Source: Trochalopteron elliotii (Eukaryota > Chordata > Aves > Passeriformes > Leiothrichidae). Taken from it: a stretch of 64,000 nt of DNA. The DNA is taken from positions 1,289,990-1,353,989 of the forward strand of contig JANPWX010000064.1 in assembly GCA_024734555.1 (NCBI GenBank), written 5' to 3'. Shown here in pieces: positions 42,758 to 55,554 of the stretch. The notes beneath the pieces are model-generated. The model ran no database searches, had not been told where the DNA came from, and worked only from the letters and a program-made list of their open reading frames with translations. Made by a program: the position numbers and the translations under genes. Within the stretch, counting starts at the first letter, position 1. The number at the start of each line of letters is the position of its first letter.

Positions 42758-45700
42758 AACTGCTTACTGTATTTGACTAAAGATGAAGGTACCTTTTTCT
42801 TTATTTTGAAATGGTGCAGCCTGTGACTAAGCTATTTGGTTTAGTGTCCTGTCTTGTTTCGCAAGGACACATCAAAGAAGGCTAGAGATCAAATTTAAAA
42901 CAGAAAAAAGTAATTGGTGACTGTGTGCTGTGAAGAATACCAAAGGTCTTGAAGAGAGTCATGGGAGAGCTCTAGTTGTTTACAAAGCTGTTTTTCCTAT
43001 GTCCTAATGAATCTTACACTAATATGATGTGCCTTGTGAAGGTATAGCACAGGAATTTGAAGAAGCCTCTGTCCTTCTGAATGAAGAGGTAGAGTGGCTG
43101 GTAGAGGTTTCCTGGCGTATCTCAAATGGCAGAAGGCAGTACCTCTCTTTAGGCCAATTAACTGAACCTTGAATACCATGGTCAGGGAACTCATATATGG
43201 GCTTCTCCCATTCTTTGTTTTTCTGATGTCCCCATACCTAAAGGGAGCTGACTGCCGGTCCCCTACCCCTCCTCTGGGTGAGTCTGCTGGGGTGAAATAC
43301 GTGCGCAAGCCAGGCCTGGGGACTTCATCTGCCATGTCACTGCTCTATAAAACTGGCTTCTCCATAAGAACTATTTTTTCCTCGCTGAGGGACTTCTCTG
43401 TGGAGAACTAAACCATCATCTCACATGTAAGATGTGAAGTCCTTGTAGACTCAGAATTCCAAGAAAGAACTGCAACAGTATTTGATAAAGGTTATATCTT
43501 GATAAGGACATGTATCTTGTTATAGTTCTGATTTATTTTTGTGACACTTTTTTTTCTCTCCAAAACATCTTATGTCATTATCCTAAGCTAATCAGGGGTG
43601 AACTAAAGAAAAAGTTGAAGAGGATTAGTTATGTAGGCTGGAGAAAATATATTAATAGGTATATAGTGTCAATTACTTAATCACAAATTTTGTTATGAAG
43701 TGAAAGTATATCTATATGATTTAAATTATACAGAGAAGCCTTCTATTTTGACAAATGTCACAGTATTATATAAACATAGAATGATAAATAATAGTAAGAT
43801 TGAATAAGATAAGTATTAACATTTTCAAGACGTTTTTTTCCAAGTGAAGTAAAGGCTGGGTTTAGTAAATTTATTCTTCTCCACAGTTTTAACAAAAAAT
43901 GCAGAATAAATCAGATAAAGAAAAGAGAGAAAGTATTTAGTATTCTTAAATTCATAGCTATTATTATAACTTTAAGAAGAAAAAAATATTTATATATATT
44001 TCTGTGGGGTTTTTTTCCCAGTAAATCAACTTGGGGAGATTATGTATACAGAACTATCTTGTTGAAATTTACCAATTTAGATGAGCTCTAGTCATCCTCA
44101 CACAAAGAGCTCTATTAAAAAGTCTTTTACAATTTTAATAACATATCATGCAGCTATTTAATGACATTTTGATATCCTAACTGCTCATTGAATATTTACT
44201 CCCCACTGCTTTTCATAGCTCATATTGCCAACAGCATGTTTTCTGTAAGTCGAACTCTTTCTGTCGCCATTTTGAAAGAAAATATAGGCAAACCTCACAG
44301 TAGGATATTTTGAAATATTTAGTTAAGTGGAATAGTCTATTGAACAGTCATCTTTTCAAAGTGAGAGAAAACAAAAATTATTTAATGAAGAGTATTGCAA
44401 CAAATTCATTTGTATCAGACTAAATCTAAAAGATGTAATAAAAACCACTGAAACTCTGAGCTGGCTGACAGATGTGTTTGCTGTACATACAAGTTATTGT
44501 TGCTGAAAATCTCTGAACAATTTAGCTTTAGAAAAGGCTTGCTTTGGCCAGTAACAGTTGTAATATCATAAGGTCTTGTACCATTTTGTTTTAATTAAGA
44601 GGTAATTTTTCACTGATTCCCTTAAATTAACTTTTCCGGCTACTGCTGGCCTTTCTTTTTTTTCTTTCTTCCCTCAGCATTTGGTAATTACTGTAACATG
44701 TCTGCCAAGGAAAATTTAAAATAATGAACTTTCCCAGATACTCGCAATGCTGTCCCCACTAATAGGGCTGTTAAGGCTAGAGCTACTCCTACAGACAGAA
44801 AAGATATTAGTGGAATGAGATGTTCTCCATGGCATTATTTAGTTTTGGTACTTCTCTAAGTTCATAAATCACCTGATTTTTGACCCATGAGATTATGTAC
44901 TTTTCTGAGCTTTTAGAAAATAGGTGAAGAATAGAAATTAGCTGCAACTGGCATGTGAGGGGTTTTCATATCACTTGTCTTGAAGAAGAATTTGAGTGTA
45001 TCTAGAAATTAAAGCCTACTGCTTCCCTCTGCAGTAGGACTCCTACCCTTCTTTTTTAGTTCTCCTGAATGAGTCTGGAATGTCATCTCTCCCAGCTTGC
45101 ATGCCTATGATCCCTGGCACTGTTGTGCATTTCCACAGAAATTTGGTAGAATTTCACCTGTCATCTCAGCTTGTTTTCTCAGCTTTGAATACTAGCTGGT
45201 CATCATTAGGGGCTGATTTATCTGTGAGTGTGCAGTGGAAGCAGAGCAGGAGTACACCAGGGCTCTCGCCCATTTTGCACAGAGCATCATAGTGGCCAGA
45301 GCAGTGCCAGGATGCAGAATTTGGTTCTCCTGGAAGCACAGAGGACTGCAGAGGAGGGGAAATAGAGTGGAGTGCATGGTGCTCTACTTGAGGCCCAGCC
45401 TGTGGGGATGAGTGTCTACAGAGGAGCAGTGCAGTAAGAAGGAGTTGAGTTCCTGGGTGGTGTGTGAGCTCCTGGGGCCATTCAGTCACTCCTGTGCCTG
45501 AATGCCTTACTGTGTTTGCCAAAGCTCCAGGCAGAAACAGAACCAATGACATGCAAAGGCACCAAATTGGAAACCAACTTAATTTGTAACATACAGCAGT
45601 TCTGTTTAGTGTCCTAATTGTCCAGTGAAGAAAGACAATGTACATAATCAATATCAGCATTGTAAGCTGAAAAATGTCACTAAGCCTGACATTGTTCTGA

Positions 45701-48188
45701 CTGGTGGCACTGATACAATACATTGCTGAACAGGAATTCATATTGAAGTCTTTTATGTATTCCTAAATAATTAATATGCATAGATTTTGGAATTAGCTAA
45801 TACTCTCTTTTAATAATTCTTTTCTTCCTGCCACTTGATTTATCAATTGTTAAAATACTGAATTGCAACTGTATTATGGCTTTTCTATGTGTCCCTCTTT
45901 CATGGGACCTGCTAGTACATTTTGTTTTTCTGTTGAGTTACATGACTTAGTGACAATCCTATTTAGTCAGAAAGTTTGTGCATCATCCAGTGAAATATTA
46001 AAAGCTTTAACTATTAAGTGATTTTTATGTATATGCAGCATGCAAAGCCCATCATACTGTGCACTAAGCAAATTCTTTTACCATTTTTATTACTAGAAAT
46101 CTAAAATAAATAATAGATTAGTTTATAAATCCTTTTGTAGGCCTATTTAGCATAATAGCTCTGTTAATCATAAACAGAAAGAAAGCATATTTGCTAAGAC
46201 TGCTATACTTACCGAGGAAAAAAAAATAGTAGTGCTGTGTTATATGCTAACCTCTATTTTAAAAATATGTCTTTAGAGAACAGAAAACACAGAAAAGTCT
46301 GTGAAGGAGTGAAGTTAATTAGCTATAGTAGCCTTTTCAATAATATATCCATGGCGATTCCAAGAAAAGGCATTGAAATAGAATTCAGTTCATGGAATTC
46401 TTGTACTAAGCATGTTACTATATTTATTTTAGGCAATGGCACTGACAGTTGATTTCTTTAAGAGATGAATAAGTGATGCACTACTTTATACTGAATTCCT
46501 TTAAATATGCACTACTTCTTTGAATTTCAATTGTGGTTCAATATTACCTAGTCTTTTTCTGCACATTTAACTTTAACAAAATCTCATATGTGAAATATAT
46601 TCTATTTTCAGTGACCTTTTCCTTCCTTTTCCTCTTCGGTACCGTTAGGTTTATGTAAGAGTGTAGACATGATAGAAAAATGAGAGTGCAATCCAGCTAT
46701 TTTGATATTTAGCATATTTTTTCAGTTCAATCAATAACCTGAGTTATCATTACAATGTAGTGCTTGCCTCTTCTTACATGAATAGCTTAAATTGCAAAAC
46801 CATGTTGGATAGGTGCAGTCACAATTGTTATAGTAATGTCACACAGCTACTCTGTGCTAACATTTTATTTATTCTGGGAATTTTATTAGTTCTGGGAATC
46901 AGCCATTGCATTTGAAATCCATTTCTCTTTTGTACATGATTTTTTGTGATTTTGTCTGTGCATATATGTAATATGTGCATCATTTTTAAGTGTATATTTT
47001 CACTGTTTAAGACTTTCTTAAAATAAAATAATTGCCATTTATATATTTTCAGATTTTAAAAATATATTTTCCTAAATACCTAAATGAACACTTCTGAATT
47101 TGATAACTAATACAGACCTTTACCGATTATGTACTAGCTCTGTGAAAGAAAACACATATGGGATATTTTATCTGTATCTGGAGCTGCTGTTTCAGCTATC
47201 AAACTAATGGAACAGTAATGGAACACTTAGTAACAAAATTGATGGGCTGCATTTTTTCTTTGTCACTAGATCTGTGTGGCTCCATTAGGTCTGATTTCTT
47301 CAGTTAAAAGAAGAAAGAGCGATGAATATGCTGGCGCTTTGCTAAGTCTTAGAAAGGAATCTATCACTTTTTGTATTCATGAGCTAATTGGCACCTTGTT
47401 ATGTGCCAGCTTCAGTGAGCTGATATAAATTAAAGAACACCTATTCTGGTATTGGTTCAATTACAAAATAATTATTGATTCTAATATTTGCATTATTCTT
47501 GGGTTCATAAAAGAAGGAGGTGAAGGATATTTATTTCTTCTGTCACTGTTCATTATTGCAGATATTTCTACTAGAGGAAGTGGTTTCTCTGGGATTTTAC
47601 TGTAATCCACAGGATTTTGTTTTTATTGAGCCCTTTTCCTACTACTGCACTTGATGGTACTTGTTTCAAGGTTCAACCATGTACAAAAGATGAAATGTAA
47701 TAGCAATCATGTTTACTTTCTATTAAAGTATGGATTTTTTTGAGAGATTAATTTACTGGGACAATTCTCTGTGAGACCATTTTACAGCTACCATCTAATA
47801 TCAAAACCCAGTGCCACAACTCTTCTTAAAGACATGCAATCTAATTGACACAGAAAGCTGTTCCAGGCTTTATATTTTTGTTAGGGTTATAGCTGAAACA
47901 CTGTGTAGTTGCATAAGTGTTTCTATCTTAAGGATTTCTTTTGATTTTGAGGGATGAAATATTCTTGAACTTCTTCTCATCTTTTTCATTAGTCTCGTCC
48001 CATTACACAGTTTTCAACATCCGTGCAAATTTGCCATTCCCAGTCTTTAAAAATATCAGTATCATCAAACTGCAGCTGATTGGCTGATGGAATATGGGTA
48101 GTGAACTACTAGATCTGGATAAATTTATTGAAACTCTATGCCTGCTCGAATGGGGTCATATCTAAATCACTCAGGGTTTTGCCATATT
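42758..48188. other. Intronic stretch with two unexplained GC-richer patches
   Basis: No gene is supported. The patch at about 43000-43420 contains overlapping open frames on both strands (112 and 80 codons) and a TATAAAA at 43346-43352. The patch at about 45090-45540 lies within a 191-codon minus-strand open frame (45166-45741) with no recognised domain. Either could be a decayed repeat that I cannot name. The rest is AT-rich with no recognised content. Confidence 0.5.
43346..43352 (+). promoter_or_regulatory. TATA-like box in a GC-richer patch
   Basis: TATAAAA is preceded by a GC-rich segment (about 43240-43330) and followed after about 25-30 bases by a pyrimidine-rich stretch, an arrangement like a core promoter or an LTR U3/R junction. 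No downstream gene is visible. It may be part of an old LTR. Confidence 0.3.
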
Positions 48189-48194
48189 AGCGGA
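48189..48194. repeat. Left target-site duplication AGCGGA
   Basis: Hexamer immediately before the LTR's TGTTAC; repeated exactly at 48821-48826. Confidence 0.87.
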
Positions 48195-48820
48195 TGTTAC
48201 CGTGTCTGTTTTTCAAGCCGGCTAGCCTCGGCACAGGTAACACTTTTCTTTTGAGTGGGTTCTTTTCCGCTCAACTGCTCCTGTGTGGCGATGGCTGGAG
48301 GATGAAAAGGGGGGACTCCGGGACAGCTGGGTCACACGAGTTTATTGGAACCCCGGCGTGGAGCCCTCACCTCGAGTGTCAGCGTGCCCGAAGACCCTGG
48401 CTGACTCTTGGGTGAGAACTTATGACTGAGGGTATAACATAGAGAGGGGACCAATAAGGGTTTACAGGGGGGTGGCTCATATCATAAACAGCATATAAAA
48501 CAACCATACAATGGACATTAGAAGGTGACAATTAGGATTCTGTCCAATCACTCGATGCCTCTCTCAGAATCTTCCAGAAGTGGGGACCGACCCCAAAAAT
48601 GATAGACAGCAACAGGTGGCTGTCCATGAAGTGATGGACAGATAACTGTCTCCGGGGGGGGAAACTTAGGGAGAATACAGAACCAATCGCAGAACTGTCA
48701 CTGGGGAAAACACAGGGATAAACCAAAAGTGGGTAACAAAAGGGGTACAGAGAACAAACCATTCTACAAAAGAACATTAACTTATGAATTAAACTTAAAA
48801 TTAAAAAATGCACTCCCACA
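48195..48820 (-). mobile_element. Solitary endogenous-retrovirus LTR, antisense
   Basis: A 626-bp element runs from TGTTACCGTG to CACTCCCACA on the plus strand, giving TGT...ACA ends, and is bracketed by perfect 6-bp direct repeats AGCGGA. A 6-bp duplication is typical of class II (ERVK-like, betaretrovirus-related) elements in birds. The minus-strand poly(A) signal is the complement of TTTATT at 48341-48346, about 150 bp from the minus-strand 3' end at 48195, which fixes the orientation as antisense to IMMP2L. The block at 48195-48415 is much richer in CpG than the surrounding intron. No internal retroviral gene remains. The intact duplication and surviving CpGs argue for a relatively young insertion; that age is inference. 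Confidence 0.88.
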
Positions 48821-48826
48821 AGCGGA
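48821..48826. repeat. Right target-site duplication AGCGGA
   Basis: Exact copy of 48189-48194 directly after the LTR's terminal ACA. Confidence 0.87.
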
Positions 48827-50879
48827 TTTTTCATCTTATGTGTATTGGCACCTTTCAGAGCCTCTCTCGGAACTGGCAAGCATCCAGCCAGCAAAATATA
48901 GTCTGAATAGACCTCTGCTGCTCCAGAATTACTCTAGACCAGCCCCAATGAGTTTGTGTCAGGAAACAGAAAATTTTGTATATAGCTGATGTTCCATAGT
49001 GCCAAAGTTATGTATAAAGCTTCTTGGCTGACCTGCATGTGAAGGAAAAAAATATGAGAATATATTACATCAGAAAATAGAAAACATAATTTGAAACACC
49101 GTGATTGTTTCTATTACTTTATCTTCTTTTGGTTTGAGAAAATATTAGGTTTTTGTGTTTGCATGCTTATCATTGGCCATGACATTTAAAAGGCCTGTGC
49201 AATATTTCTAGAATATAAAAGACTAAAGCAAAAGTGACTACAAAACCAGAGACTGGCCTTTTAAACTGTAGTTTTGTCACTGTTGATGAAATTTCTCAAG
49301 TACACAGGTAGTGTGGCACTTGTAGTTTAGTTCTATTTCTAGTTTGTTGGGTAGCTATTATTGTTCTCTTTCAGTGGTATTTTAGGGGACTTGCACAATT
49401 TAAACATTTTTTAATGAGACCAGAAGTCAGGAGTGTTGACTATTTGCTAGGCTGAAATATGATGAAACAAGATCATCTTTCTTCTTCAGAAGTATATTCA
49501 TACCCAAGTACTTTTTCTAGTACACCCTCAAGAGGATTTTTGTGTTTGACTCAATGTTAAAGGTTACTGCTGTGCTTTATTATTTGACTGCTCTAGATAT
49601 TCCAAGATTTCTAATTTTACACTTTGAAATGTGATTATTACATCATCTGTTATAAAGATGTAAGTGCTTCATAATTTTTCATGCTTTTATTGAAGAGACT
49701 AAAATTTCAGTCCCAATCCCACTAAGTCAAAATACATAGTGAGGAAATCATGAAGCAGTCCATTTAATTTTCTAATTTTGATTATTTTGGAGTTTTTTTT
49801 AATGGCAGAAATAGTGAAATATGTTTATAAACATTTCATCAAAATCACTATTTTGGTTTCAAAAACGTGAAAAGAAATATCAAGTGAAGAAAAGAAAGAT
49901 AGCTTTTCTTTACTTTACAGCACTTAATGAGAATTTATGTAGCCTCAGAAAATTAGAAGTAACATAATGTTACAGTCAAAACTTTGTTGTGAGCAAGCCA
50001 GGAAAATTCCATGATATAAGAAGCCACTGAGTCACAGCTGCATTAAAATCACAACATTTTATAGTATTTTACTGACTGTTAATAGAGTTAGTTCAGAGAA
50101 TAATAGTACCCTTTGCACTACAAATTATCAAATTAACACCCAAATCTCATCAAAACAGTTTAAAAATGTCACACAACCACTTTCAAGTATCTATTTTTTA
50201 TCTCAATGCTTATGCTGCCCCTTTGGGTCCCAAGGTTGGTGGTACCCATCCTTCTCAAAAAGACCTTTCATGAGTTACCGGCACCCTGAATTCTTCACTA
50301 GGAGAATTTTGATGTCAATGATTTCTTCTTTCTCAATTTCCACTAATTTAGCACTTTTTCTAACTTTTTTTCCTTATACTTTTTTTTTTTACACTGTGTT
50401 TTCTCTTTTCTCACCTTAAAAACTTTTTGACAGTCAGTTTTTTTTTAATGATCATTGCTAGGTTTTTTCAGTCTGTTTTTATTATCCCATGGGTACTGTC
50501 CTGTATACCTCCTTATTATTTTCAAATCACAAATATTTAATCCTATACAGAATATTTACTTTTTAATGTATATGAAAAAGCTCTGATTATACCACAAGAT
50601 CGTGCAAATATAAACAAATGCAAGCAGTATAAGCAATACTGTAACAAATTAGTCAATAGTCACCTGATCATTAGAAAATTTGTTGCAGCCAAACAAGCTG
50701 AATCAAAACTCCAGGGAGAAGTTTAGACAAATCCTGAGAAATTAATCTTGAGGCCTTGCAGAGCCAATACAAGATCTACAGCTTGTTACTGGCAGTGGCT
50801 ATACAGAATTGCAGGGCTATGATACAGCAGTACTAACATCCTTGCATTTTTGTTTTGTCTTGTTGTCTTATTAAGTCTG
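48827..50879. other. AT-rich intronic stretch, nothing recognised
   Basis: No coding exon, RNA gene or transposon recognised; T runs occur near 50380-50391. Confidence 0.55.
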
Positions 50880-51011
50880 GAATTGTTCAAAATGCATGTG
50901 AATGTGACACGTGGTGATAGGGTTTAGTGGTGAACTGTGACTTAATAGTTGGATTTAATGGTCTTAGAGGTCTTTGTCAGTCTAAGTAGTCTTTAGTTCT
51001 ATGATTCTATG
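50880..51011 (+). mobile_element. CR1 LINE 3' tail, sense
   Basis: The segment reads through the characteristic CR1 end: a GGTTTAGTGGTGAAC-type stretch (50930-50945), then TTAATGGTCTTAGAGGTCTT, then the terminal TTCTATGATTCTATGG near 50997-51011. It is a short, 5'-truncated, diverged copy in sense to IMMP2L. The left boundary is approximate. Confidence 0.85.
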
Positions 51012-51341
51012 GTTATTGCTTCCAAATAGAAAACTGACAAGTTAGGAAGCCTAACTTTTTCTAAAGTTTTAAGTTTGGATTTTTTGGTTCTGCAGTGCTG
51101 TTTCTCAGGGTTTTTTTTAGTGGTGCTGTTCTTTGTTTCAGAGGTGTTACAGAATTTGAAATCTTGGCTGTTTAAGGTACAGCAAAATAAAGAAGGCTAA
51201 AAGAAAAAAGAAGCAAGGAAAAATCTGTGGGAAATGTTCCTATACCAAAGTGAACTCATGACTAGGAGCTACAGCATTTGAATTTAGCTGTTTAGGTAGA
51301 CTTTACACTCGCTGGGAAAGCTGAGAATACCCTTGTTAAGG
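51012..51341. other. Short spacer between CR1 tail and LTR
   Basis: Nothing recognised; AT-rich intron sequence with T runs. Confidence 0.5.
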
Positions 51342-51922
51342 TGTGGTGATTTCATGCCAGCCAGCAACCGGGCAACTGCTGGCTCACTCTGCCACCAGCA
51401 GAATCTGGGAGAAACTTGGAAGGGTAAAAGCCAGAAAAGCTGTGGATTGAGATAAAGGTGGTTTAATGGTAGAAGCAAAAGCCATGCACACAAGCAAAAC
51501 AAAACAAAGAATTAATTCATGGCTAACTTCTGCCATCTCAGGGAGAGCAGATCCTCATCACATGTAATGGTGACTTGGAAACTCAAACACCATCACTCCA
51601 AGCCTTCCCTTCTTCCTACTTTTCCCAACTTTACATACTGAGCATGATGTCATATCGTCTGGAATACACCTTTGGTCAGTTGGAGTGACCTGTCCTGGCT
51701 GTGTCTCCTTCCAACATCTCAGTCATCCTCAGTCTCATTGCCAGTAGCAGTGGAAGTACAAAAAGCAGAAAGGGCCTTGGGTCTGTGTAAACCCTGCTCA
51801 GCAATAAAAAAAAAAAAAAAAATCTCTATTTTATCAATCCTGTGTTCAGCACAAGTCCAAAACGCAGTCTAATACCAGCCACAGTGAAGAGAATTAACTC
51901 TACCCCAGAAAAAAACAGCACA
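51342..51922 (-). mobile_element. Endogenous-retrovirus LTR, antisense
   Basis: Read on the minus strand, the element starts TGTGCTG at 51922, shows a GGGGTAGAGTTAATTCTCTTC segment close to that 5' end, an A/T-rich part (51808-51830) next to a TTGCTGAGCAGGGTTTAC segment, a TGACATCATGCTCAG segment, and a poly(A)-signal variant ATTAAA, and ends ...CACCACA at 51342. This order fits an LTR type common in bird genomes, as I recall it. The TG...CA ends are present. No perfect target-site duplication is visible: the flanking minus-strand tetramers are CCTA and CCTT, one mismatch apart. No internal retroviral genes remain. It lies about 3.6 kb upstream of the IMMP2L terminal exon, antisense to the gene. 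Confidence 0.82.
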
Positions 51923-54900
51923 TAGGATCACACCCTTATTTGGACTTTCCCTTTTCTTGAGATCCAAACTGAATACCTGTCATTTCCATAAAAAATTTGA
52001 TGTGGTCCACTGTATGCTACATGTATACAGATTCTTGTACAGTCTGAATACTACTTTTCCCATTTTCATGATGTATTTTAGAACCAGAGGAAGTGATATT
52101 ACTGTAAGACTTCATACTAATAAAGGTGCTTTATCCAAGCCTATTAGGACAAAATGGGCAAGATTTTTGTAAGTACCACTACAGATAACACTATCAGTCT
52201 TAGGCTTATCTTTTCCTAATGCAGTGCTGAAACTAATCAGTTTCCATACAACTAATATACTAACAAGCAGACACTGAGGAAATATGCTTTTAGCACAGTA
52301 ACAGTGTCAAAACAGTTTTATTAATTCAAAATTTACTTTGCAGATAAAATTGCTGTTAATGAAATGACTTCTTAGTTGTTCAACTTAATATTCAAAGATT
52401 AAAAAAAAAAATTAAACAGCTCATCTTAGGCACAATAATATGGATTCAATTCAATATAGTGGCTGTTGTTGTGGCAGCAAGAACAAATAGGTCATAATGT
52501 AGAAATAACCCCCAATTATTTAATTGCTGTCATCTCTGTGATGGAAAGGAAACATGTTCCTCAAAGAACTTATGCCTGTAAAGTACTGATTTTTCTTATA
52601 GTTAAGACAGTGTTTCAAGGGGATAAACGTATTTTCTTACTTAAAGGGAGAAAATAATGTATATAAGTGAAGTGATTAATTAATAATCTCAGTATTTCCC
52701 TGTTGCAACAGAAAATGTAGCCTGTTAGTTCACTCTTCTGAGTTCATTCATATCTAACCTTGATGAGGATAAATACATTAACAAGGGCAGGTTATTCACT
52801 GCGAACAATCCTGTTCTTCCTCAGTGAAATTCATGGCTGCTCTGGTAAGTACAGAATAATAATAGGCAATGGAAAAAAGTTATTATGGTTGTTTGCAGAA
52901 GTCAAACATCAAGGTGCTTTTAAAGTGAGCCTGTAAGTTATTATAAAAGAAGTCCTATAGCATCAGTGTAATTTGTTATTTAGCAAAGGTTTCCATCACC
53001 CAACAATATCTGGTTTTGCTTTTTAACTCTAGTCATGTTGTAAATCATGTTTATAGGAAGGAGACTTCTTTATTAGTTTCAAGGTAGATGATGGTCAGTA
53101 GAAGTAATCCTCTGGGCAAAATTATTCCCAGCCTCAGCTTAAAACATGTTTTGATTCATTTATTATATTCTCAGTCTTTTTGCAGACCTCCTGCTGACAT
53201 CAGTAACAAGCAATGTACTGAGAAAAACACAGAGCTTTGAAAATGAGATGTTATTTGTGTTTGAAAAGAGTATTCTAACATTTTTCCTCTGCACTAATGC
53301 TGTCACATTTTATATGCCGCTGTGGGATTTGCTGTGGTTTTATATTTTGGCACCAGCCTGTAATGTGTGTGCTATCATGCTGTATGCTCAGGGAAAAAAC
53401 CCAACATGGTAATACTACATTTGCAACACACTTTATGGGTTAATTAGGATAAGGGATGTTGTGAATTTCATAATAAAAAATTCATAAATATCAACCAAAC
53501 TACACAAAAGTGTGTCAAGACATTAAAAAATGTTGCTCAATGCTATTGAAAAAGAAGCGTCCCTTAGCAGCCTGTTCTTTGCCTAAATGCAGGGAAAAAA
53601 AGCTGCAAAGGATCTAGAAAAAAAGTGCTCCCTGCAAGGGATCAAGCAAGTGAAATACGATACTAGATTTAAATTCAGTGATCCACTTCAAATTCTTTTA
53701 GATATCATGGGTTATTAAATAACCAAATTATATTCAAGTAATTCAGCACCTGCTTCATCAAGCTACAGAATACGGAATTAGATATATACCACTTCAGCTT
53801 CACTGATTTGATTATGTAGTAGAGAGAGACTGGTGAATATACATTAATCCTATAAAATTAAATCAAGAAAATTAGCTGAAGATATTCCTAGGGGCCTATT
53901 TGGTGTCTATTTGCATAAAATGCTGAATTACCTGCTTACTAAAATCACTTTTTTTTTTTTTTTTATGAGAAATGGAGTGGAACTGAGTTTACATAGGAAT
54001 TTAAGCAGCAAAGTACAAGTTCAAACCAGAAATCTGTTTAATTCCTGGCTCTTACAACAACCAATATCAGATCATTGAAATATAAGAATAAAGCAAGTTT
54101 CCATTTTTTCCCTCAGTCGTTCATAATATGGAGTACAGAGACTATACTGTTTGTTAATGTTCATTTACCTGTGTTGGACTTTGCTTCCATCATCATTTTT
54201 TGCTATTTTTTTTTGGCCACTTCAGTATCCTGTATAATGTATGCAAGTATGATGTAATGCTGCACATACTGAAAAGCATTTCTTTTTTGTTGGCATAAAA
54301 AATTCTTTATGATAATATCACTGATATTTCCTTGTTCTTATGAGAAAAAATGACATAAGAGTCAAATGAAGCCTATTCATTTTTTAATCCATGCTATTAC
54401 TAATTCTGTAGAACTTAAAACACTGTTGTCTGTTTAGGAGTCTGAATTACTCAAACTTTTCACAGACACAGACATTCCAGTATTTCTAACCATGATTTTG
54501 TCCTGTTTATAACTTTTATGTTGGTGCTGGATGCTTATTACATGCTATTTTCTCTACAAGTCTAAACAAATAATTTAAGATGCAGAAGTTTATGCTGCAG
54601 GCTTTTCAAATTAACTGAGATTAACTCCACACAAAAAGACTTAATTTCAGTGTTAAGTATGGACTGTCTTACCTCAGTCTGAAATTGACTGTTCTATTCT
54701 TACTCTTAGTATACCCATTTTTATACCATATATGAAAAGTGTCTTGTTTATAATTTACTTAAGATTTTCTAAACAATTCTGGTTTCTATACTATGTTATC
54801 TTTGATTCATTTATAGGCAATATCAGAATTGAATTTTATTTTGATTTATTGAAAATATTAATGTAGTAAAATTACTGAAGTAAACAATAATAAATAGTAA

Positions 54901-55554
54901 GATGGTAAAACATGTTTGCAAAACATATGAATTAGGTTTAAGTAGTCCTAGCACTTCAAAAGTTTTTGATCTGTGGAGAAATATATTTTCATCCTCAGGG
55001 AAATCTTTACAATTCACAGTAATTTTCATTTTCTGTTGAAGACAAAATGGAGTTTTGAAGAAGAGTGATAAATAATGAACACAGCATGTTTAGAAAAGCC
55101 AGTATCCTGGTGTGGTTAGAAAACATGGCTCAAATCCAAGACAAAGATTTTGTTGAACTTATTCAAAATAGATACTTGAAATTTGTTCTCTGGACCCAGA
55201 ATAACTAATAATCAAAAAGCTTTACGAGGATTATAGAATGCCTCACCTTTTTTTGAGCAGCTTTTATTCTTGAAAATGAAAAAAAAAAACATTCTTAGTT
55301 CTTAGAACCTATTCTGTGTTCTTACAGACAGTGCATTTCAGCAAGCTGTTTTGAATTCCAAAGAAATGTTTCATCTAAAAAAAAAAAAGGAAAATAATTT
55401 GTAACTAAAGACATTTTCTTTTCCCCTCATTACATGCATGAGAGAGTACTCACTCTTCTGATTTTTATTCTCCCACTGCTCTAACAAATCATCGTGTGCT
55501 TTGTATTTTTCATATGTGGATTTATTTGCATTATCTAATAACATCTCTGGTTTG
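51923..55554. other. AT-rich intronic stretch before the terminal exon
   Basis: No transposon or RNA gene recognised. T run at 53949-53964. A 20-nt AUG-bearing segment with good splice signals at 52825-52844 is discussed under findings. A YTNAY branch-point candidate (CTAAT, A at 55538) lies 30 nt before the end of the intron. Confidence 0.55.

Noticed and set aside
48532..48894. 120-codon minus-strand open frame
   Set aside because: Mostly inside the antisense solo LTR and crosses its boundary and target duplication, so it is a chance frame.
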